64,000 bases of DNA from an uncultured Dorea sp. (GTDB lineage Bacteria; Bacillota; Clostridia; Lachnospirales; Lachnospiraceae), in contig CAJURK010000004.1 in the NCBI GenBank assembly GCA_910588745.1, positions 15,311-79,310 on the forward strand. Reading direction: 5' to 3'. The translations under genes were made by a program, and so were the position numbers. Positions 61,644-64,000 of this stretch are shown in pieces (position 1 is the first letter of the stretch; each line of letters opens with the position of its first letter). The notes below the pieces were generated by a model. The model searched no databases and had not been told where the DNA came from. It saw nothing but the letters and a program-made list of their open reading frames with translations.

Positions 61644-62447
61644 ATGATTACGAGTACGGCGAATAATACGGTTAGGCGGCTTGTGGGACTGAGGAAAAAG
61701 CGGAGGTCTAGAGATGAAGAGGGAGTTTTTCTCGTTGAGGGGCTTCGGATGTTCGAAGAGGTTCCGGAAGGGGAACTTTTGGAACTGTATGTGACGGAGG
61801 AGTTTTTGTGCCGGGAGCGGAGGCTGGTGGAGACAAAGAGAGGTGGAAGCGGCTGCCGGTTTGAGGTGTTTTCGCGGCAGGTGATGGAGTATGTTTCGGA
61901 TACGAAGCATCCGCAGGGAGTGCTGTGCGCGGCGCGCCAAAGACGTGGAAACGGCTTGGAAGAGATGTTTGACGGGAAGGCGTCCGGCGGATGTCCGCTG
62001 ATTCTTGTGCTGGATCAATTGCAGGATCCGGGAAATCTGGGTACGATTTTCCGCGCGGGAGAGGCGGCCGGTGTAACGGGTATTCTGATGAGTAAGGACA
62101 CGGTGGACGTGTATAATCCGAAGGTAATCCGTTCTACGATGGGATCGGTGTTTCGGGTTCCTTTTTATTATGCGGAGGATTTGTCGGAGGCGGTCAGGAA
62201 AATGAAAGAGCGGGGAGTCGGTACCTATGCTGCCCATCTGGGTGGGACGATCTGCTACGATGAGCCGGATTACCGCAGACCAACGGCGTTTTTTATTGGA
62301 AATGAAGGAAATGGGCTGCGCCGGGAAGTGGCAGAGCTTGCGGATCGGTATATCCGGATTCCGATGCGCGGACAGGTTGAGTCGTTAAACGCTGCCGTTG
62401 CCGCCGCTCTGCTGATGTTTGAGGCGGGTCGTCAGCGCAGGCATTGA
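61644..62447 (+). CDS. TrmH/SpoU-family RNA 2'-O-methyltransferase
   Basis: 267 residues. N-terminal SpoU substrate-binding domain (NNTVRRLVGLRKKRRSRDEEGVFLVEGLRMFEE) and C-terminal SPOUT knot: ILVLDQLQDPGNLGTIFRAG, FFIGNEGNGLRREV, and IPMRGQVESLNAAVAAALLMFE (motif 3). Likely modifies rRNA or tRNA ribose; the target nucleotide cannot be inferred. ATG with GGGAGGAATT. Followed by the NfeD gene after 52 bp. Confidence 0.92.
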   Translation: MITSTANNTVRRLVGLRKKRRSRDEEGVFLVEGLRMFEEVPEGELLELYVTEEFLCRERRLVETKRGGSGCRFEVFSRQVMEYVSDTKHPQGVLCAARQRRGNGLEEMFDGKASGGCPLILVLDQLQDPGNLGTIFRAGEAAGVTGILMSKDTVDVYNPKVIRSTMGSVFRVPFYYAEDLSEAVRKMKERGVGTYAAHLGGTICYDEPDYRRPTAFFIGNEGNGLRREVAELADRYIRIPMRGQVESLNAAVAAALLMFEAGRQRRH

Positions 62448-62499
62448 CATTTGTGCGGGGAAAACCTATAATGAAAAGAAACCGAATGGAGGAAGGCAT

Positions 62500-62934
62500 A
62501 TGTATACGATGGCATGGCTGATCATATTTATTGTACTGCTTGTGATAGAAATTATTACGATGGGCCTTACGACGATCTGGTTTGCCGGAGGGGCGCTGAT
62601 GGCGCTTTTGATGGCGTTTATTGGATTTGGGCTTCCGGCGCAGATCGGAGTATTTCTTGTAGTGTCGGTAGCGCTGCTGATTTTGACAAGGCCGGTTGCA
62701 GTGAAGTATTTTAATACAGAGCGGCAGAAGACTAATGCAGAGAGCCTGATCGGCCAGCAGGCGGTGGTGTTAGAGGATGTGGATACCCTTCGTGCGGCGG
62801 GGCTCGTGGAGGTGAACGGTCAGGAATGGTCGGCAAAGACGGACGAGCCGAACGGGTTTATTCCGAAAGACAGCATTGTTTCAGTTGAAGGGATCCAGGG
62901 CGTAAAATTAATTGTAAAGGCAAAGGAGGTTTAA
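62500..62934 (+). CDS. NfeD-family membrane protein
   Basis: 144 residues from ATG 62500 (GGAGGAAGG upstream). Two or three membrane helices (WLIIFIVLLVIEIITMGL; a GGALMALLMAFIGFGLPAQIGVFLVVSVALLIL stretch) then a C-terminal OB-fold (SLIGQQAVVLEDVDTLRAAGLVEVNGQEWSAKT). Short NfeD proteins pair with SPFH/stomatin-like proteins in membrane microdomains; its gene is 6 bp before such a partner. No protease domain. Confidence 0.92.
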   Translation: MYTMAWLIIFIVLLVIEIITMGLTTIWFAGGALMALLMAFIGFGLPAQIGVFLVVSVALLILTRPVAVKYFNTERQKTNAESLIGQQAVVLEDVDTLRAAGLVEVNGQEWSAKTDEPNGFIPKDSIVSVEGIQGVKLIVKAKEV

Positions 62935-62940
62935 GGGAGT

Positions 62941-63912
62941 ATGTTAAGAGCGACATTTTCTATTTTGGCGTTAATTGCGTTATTGATTCTAATCGGAATG
63001 GTGATATCTTGTATCCGGATTGTCAGACAGGCGCAGGCGTTAGTTATTGAGCGATTAGGCGCATACCAGGCGACTTGGGGAACCGGACTGCATGTGAAAC
63101 TGCCGATTGTAGACCGTGTGGCAAGAAGAGTAGACTTGAAGGAACAGGTGGTGGATTTTGCGCCTCAGCCGGTGATAACGAAGGATAATGTTACCATGCG
63201 GATTGATACGGTTGTATTTTACCAGATTACAGATCCGAAGATGTTTTGCTACGGCGTCGCGAATCCGATTATGGCCATTGAGAATTTAACGGCGACTACG
63301 CTCCGTAATATCATTGGCGATTTGGAGCTGGATCAGACGCTGACCTCCAGGGAGACGATTAATACGAAGATGCGGGCGTCTCTGGACGTGGCTACGGATC
63401 CATGGGGCATAAAGGTCAATCGTGTAGAACTTAAAAATATCATTCCGCCGGCAGCGATTCAGGATGCGATGGAGAAGCAGATGAAGGCGGAGCGTGAGAG
63501 ACGCGAGGCCATCCTCCGGGCAGAAGGGGAGAAGAAGTCTACGATCCTTGTAGCGGAAGGTAAGAAGGAGTCGGCGATTTTAGATGCGGAGGCAGAGAAA
63601 CAGGCGGCGATTCTGCGGGCCGAGGCTGAGAGAGAGAAGATGATTAAGGAGGCGGAAGGCCAGGCTGAGGCTATTCTGAAAGTACAGCAGGCAAATGCAG
63701 ACGGTATCCGTTTCTTAAAAGAAGCAGGCGCGGACGAGGCAGTGCTTACCATGAAGAGCTTGGAGGCGTTTGAGAAAGCGGCGGACGGCAGGGCGACGAA
63801 GATTATTATTCCGTCTGAGATTCAGGGCATTGCCGGGCTGGCAAAGGCTCTGACCGAGATAGGAGCGAAGGAAGAAAATGTAAGTGCAGCCGGCGCCGTA
63901 CTGCGCAGATAG
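62941..63912 (+). CDS. SPFH/Band 7 (stomatin-like) membrane protein
   Basis: 323 residues. One N-terminal membrane anchor (about 4-24), SPFH domain (25-190: QALVIERLGAYQATWGTGLHVKLPIVDRVARRVDLKEQVVDF), a coiled coil of Ala/Glu/Lys repeats (about 180-265), and a short C-terminal part. ATG behind AAGGAGGTTTAAGGG. Forms oligomeric rings or caps at membranes, linked to membrane quality control; the exact role varies. Partner of the upstream NfeD protein. The last 88 bases of the window hold only small GC-rich palindromes. Confidence 0.94.
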   Translation: MLRATFSILALIALLILIGMVISCIRIVRQAQALVIERLGAYQATWGTGLHVKLPIVDRVARRVDLKEQVVDFAPQPVITKDNVTMRIDTVVFYQITDPKMFCYGVANPIMAIENLTATTLRNIIGDLELDQTLTSRETINTKMRASLDVATDPWGIKVNRVELKNIIPPAAIQDAMEKQMKAERERREAILRAEGEKKSTILVAEGKKESAILDAEAEKQAAILRAEAEREKMIKEAEGQAEAILKVQQANADGIRFLKEAGADEAVLTMKSLEAFEKAADGRATKIIIPSEIQGIAGLAKALTEIGAKEENVSAAGAVLRR

Positions 63913-64000
63913 CGGCGAATGATGCGCGTGTGCGCAGCGTCGGACAAGGTTTTGATGTTCGCTCCGAGACGAGCGGATGGCATGCGCAGAGTTTATAGGA

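Noticed and set aside
63913..64000. Start of another repeat element at the window end
   Set aside because: Only short palindromes (TGCGC/GCGCA, CGCTC/GAGCG) are visible and the sequence is cut off, so nothing can be claimed.

Overview
The window looks like a chromosomal segment of an anaerobic gut-type Firmicute, most likely a Lachnospiraceae (Clostridium cluster XIVa) member. The reasons are the Gram-positive style gene starts with strong AGGAGG ribosome sites and frequent GTG/TTG starts, a SAM-I riboswitch on metK, a Bacillus-type long SRP RNA, VanW and DUF1002 proteins, and V-type rather than F-type ATPases. No phage, integrase, transposase with IS ends, CRISPR array or rRNA operon is visible. 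Placement to genus is not possible by eye.

Layout. 1-6134: end of an acidic P-loop protein, glgB, trmB, a thioredoxin-like protein and a secreted DUF1002 protein. 6296-9199: a membrane protein, tRNA-Lys(CTT), a Sua5-type threonylcarbamoyl-AMP synthase and a P1-family peptidase. 9486-17997: a first complete nine-gene V/A-type ATPase operon (order G/H-C-I-K-F-E-A-B-D). 18377-20045: a c-di-GMP pair (REC-GGDEF cyclase and PilZ protein). 20443-25312: HTH/Glu-rich protein, dGTPase, repeat-rich DUF6128-like protein and tadA, preceded by a long structured leader. 25415-27058: SRP RNA and two minus-strand genes. 27473-35824: B12-radical SAM protein, VanW protein, AIR-synthase-like protein, Lrp regulator with aminotransferase, Uma2 nuclease-fold protein and TrmL. 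35999-45034: a second complete nine-gene V-type ATPase operon (order G/H-I-K-E-C-F-A-B-D, the Enterococcus-like order). 45297-54020: Rpn-type nuclease, then a sugar-phosphate gene group (SorE-like dehydrogenase and triosephosphate isomerase paralogue on the minus strand; PRD antiterminator, class II aldolase, bicupin and HAD phosphatase on the plus strand). 54161-64000: small proteins, a shikimate-kinase-like protein, murA, SAM riboswitch-metK, a two-component system, an RNA methyltransferase, and an NfeD/SPFH membrane pair.

How it works together. The two rotary ATPases are not duplicates: gene order, P-loop wording and above all the c-ring proteins differ. The second K subunit carries the LPGTQ and VETYA motifs of the Na+-binding NtpK family. 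The first lacks them and looks like an archaeal-type hairpin behind a possibly cleavable N-terminal segment, so the cell probably runs a Na+ and an H+ (or synthase-like) machine side by side.

The most novel material is in the intergenic DNA. Two related elements of about 200-230 bp (31967-32196 and 61324-61521) fold into very long rods. Their helices differ in sequence but keep pairing, and their core is conserved on the plus strand only, which is what a structured RNA would leave behind. A third, unrelated nested hairpin (35084-35247), a 91-bp tandem duplication inside the second ATPase operon, and a multi-hairpin leader at 20291-20442 add to this.
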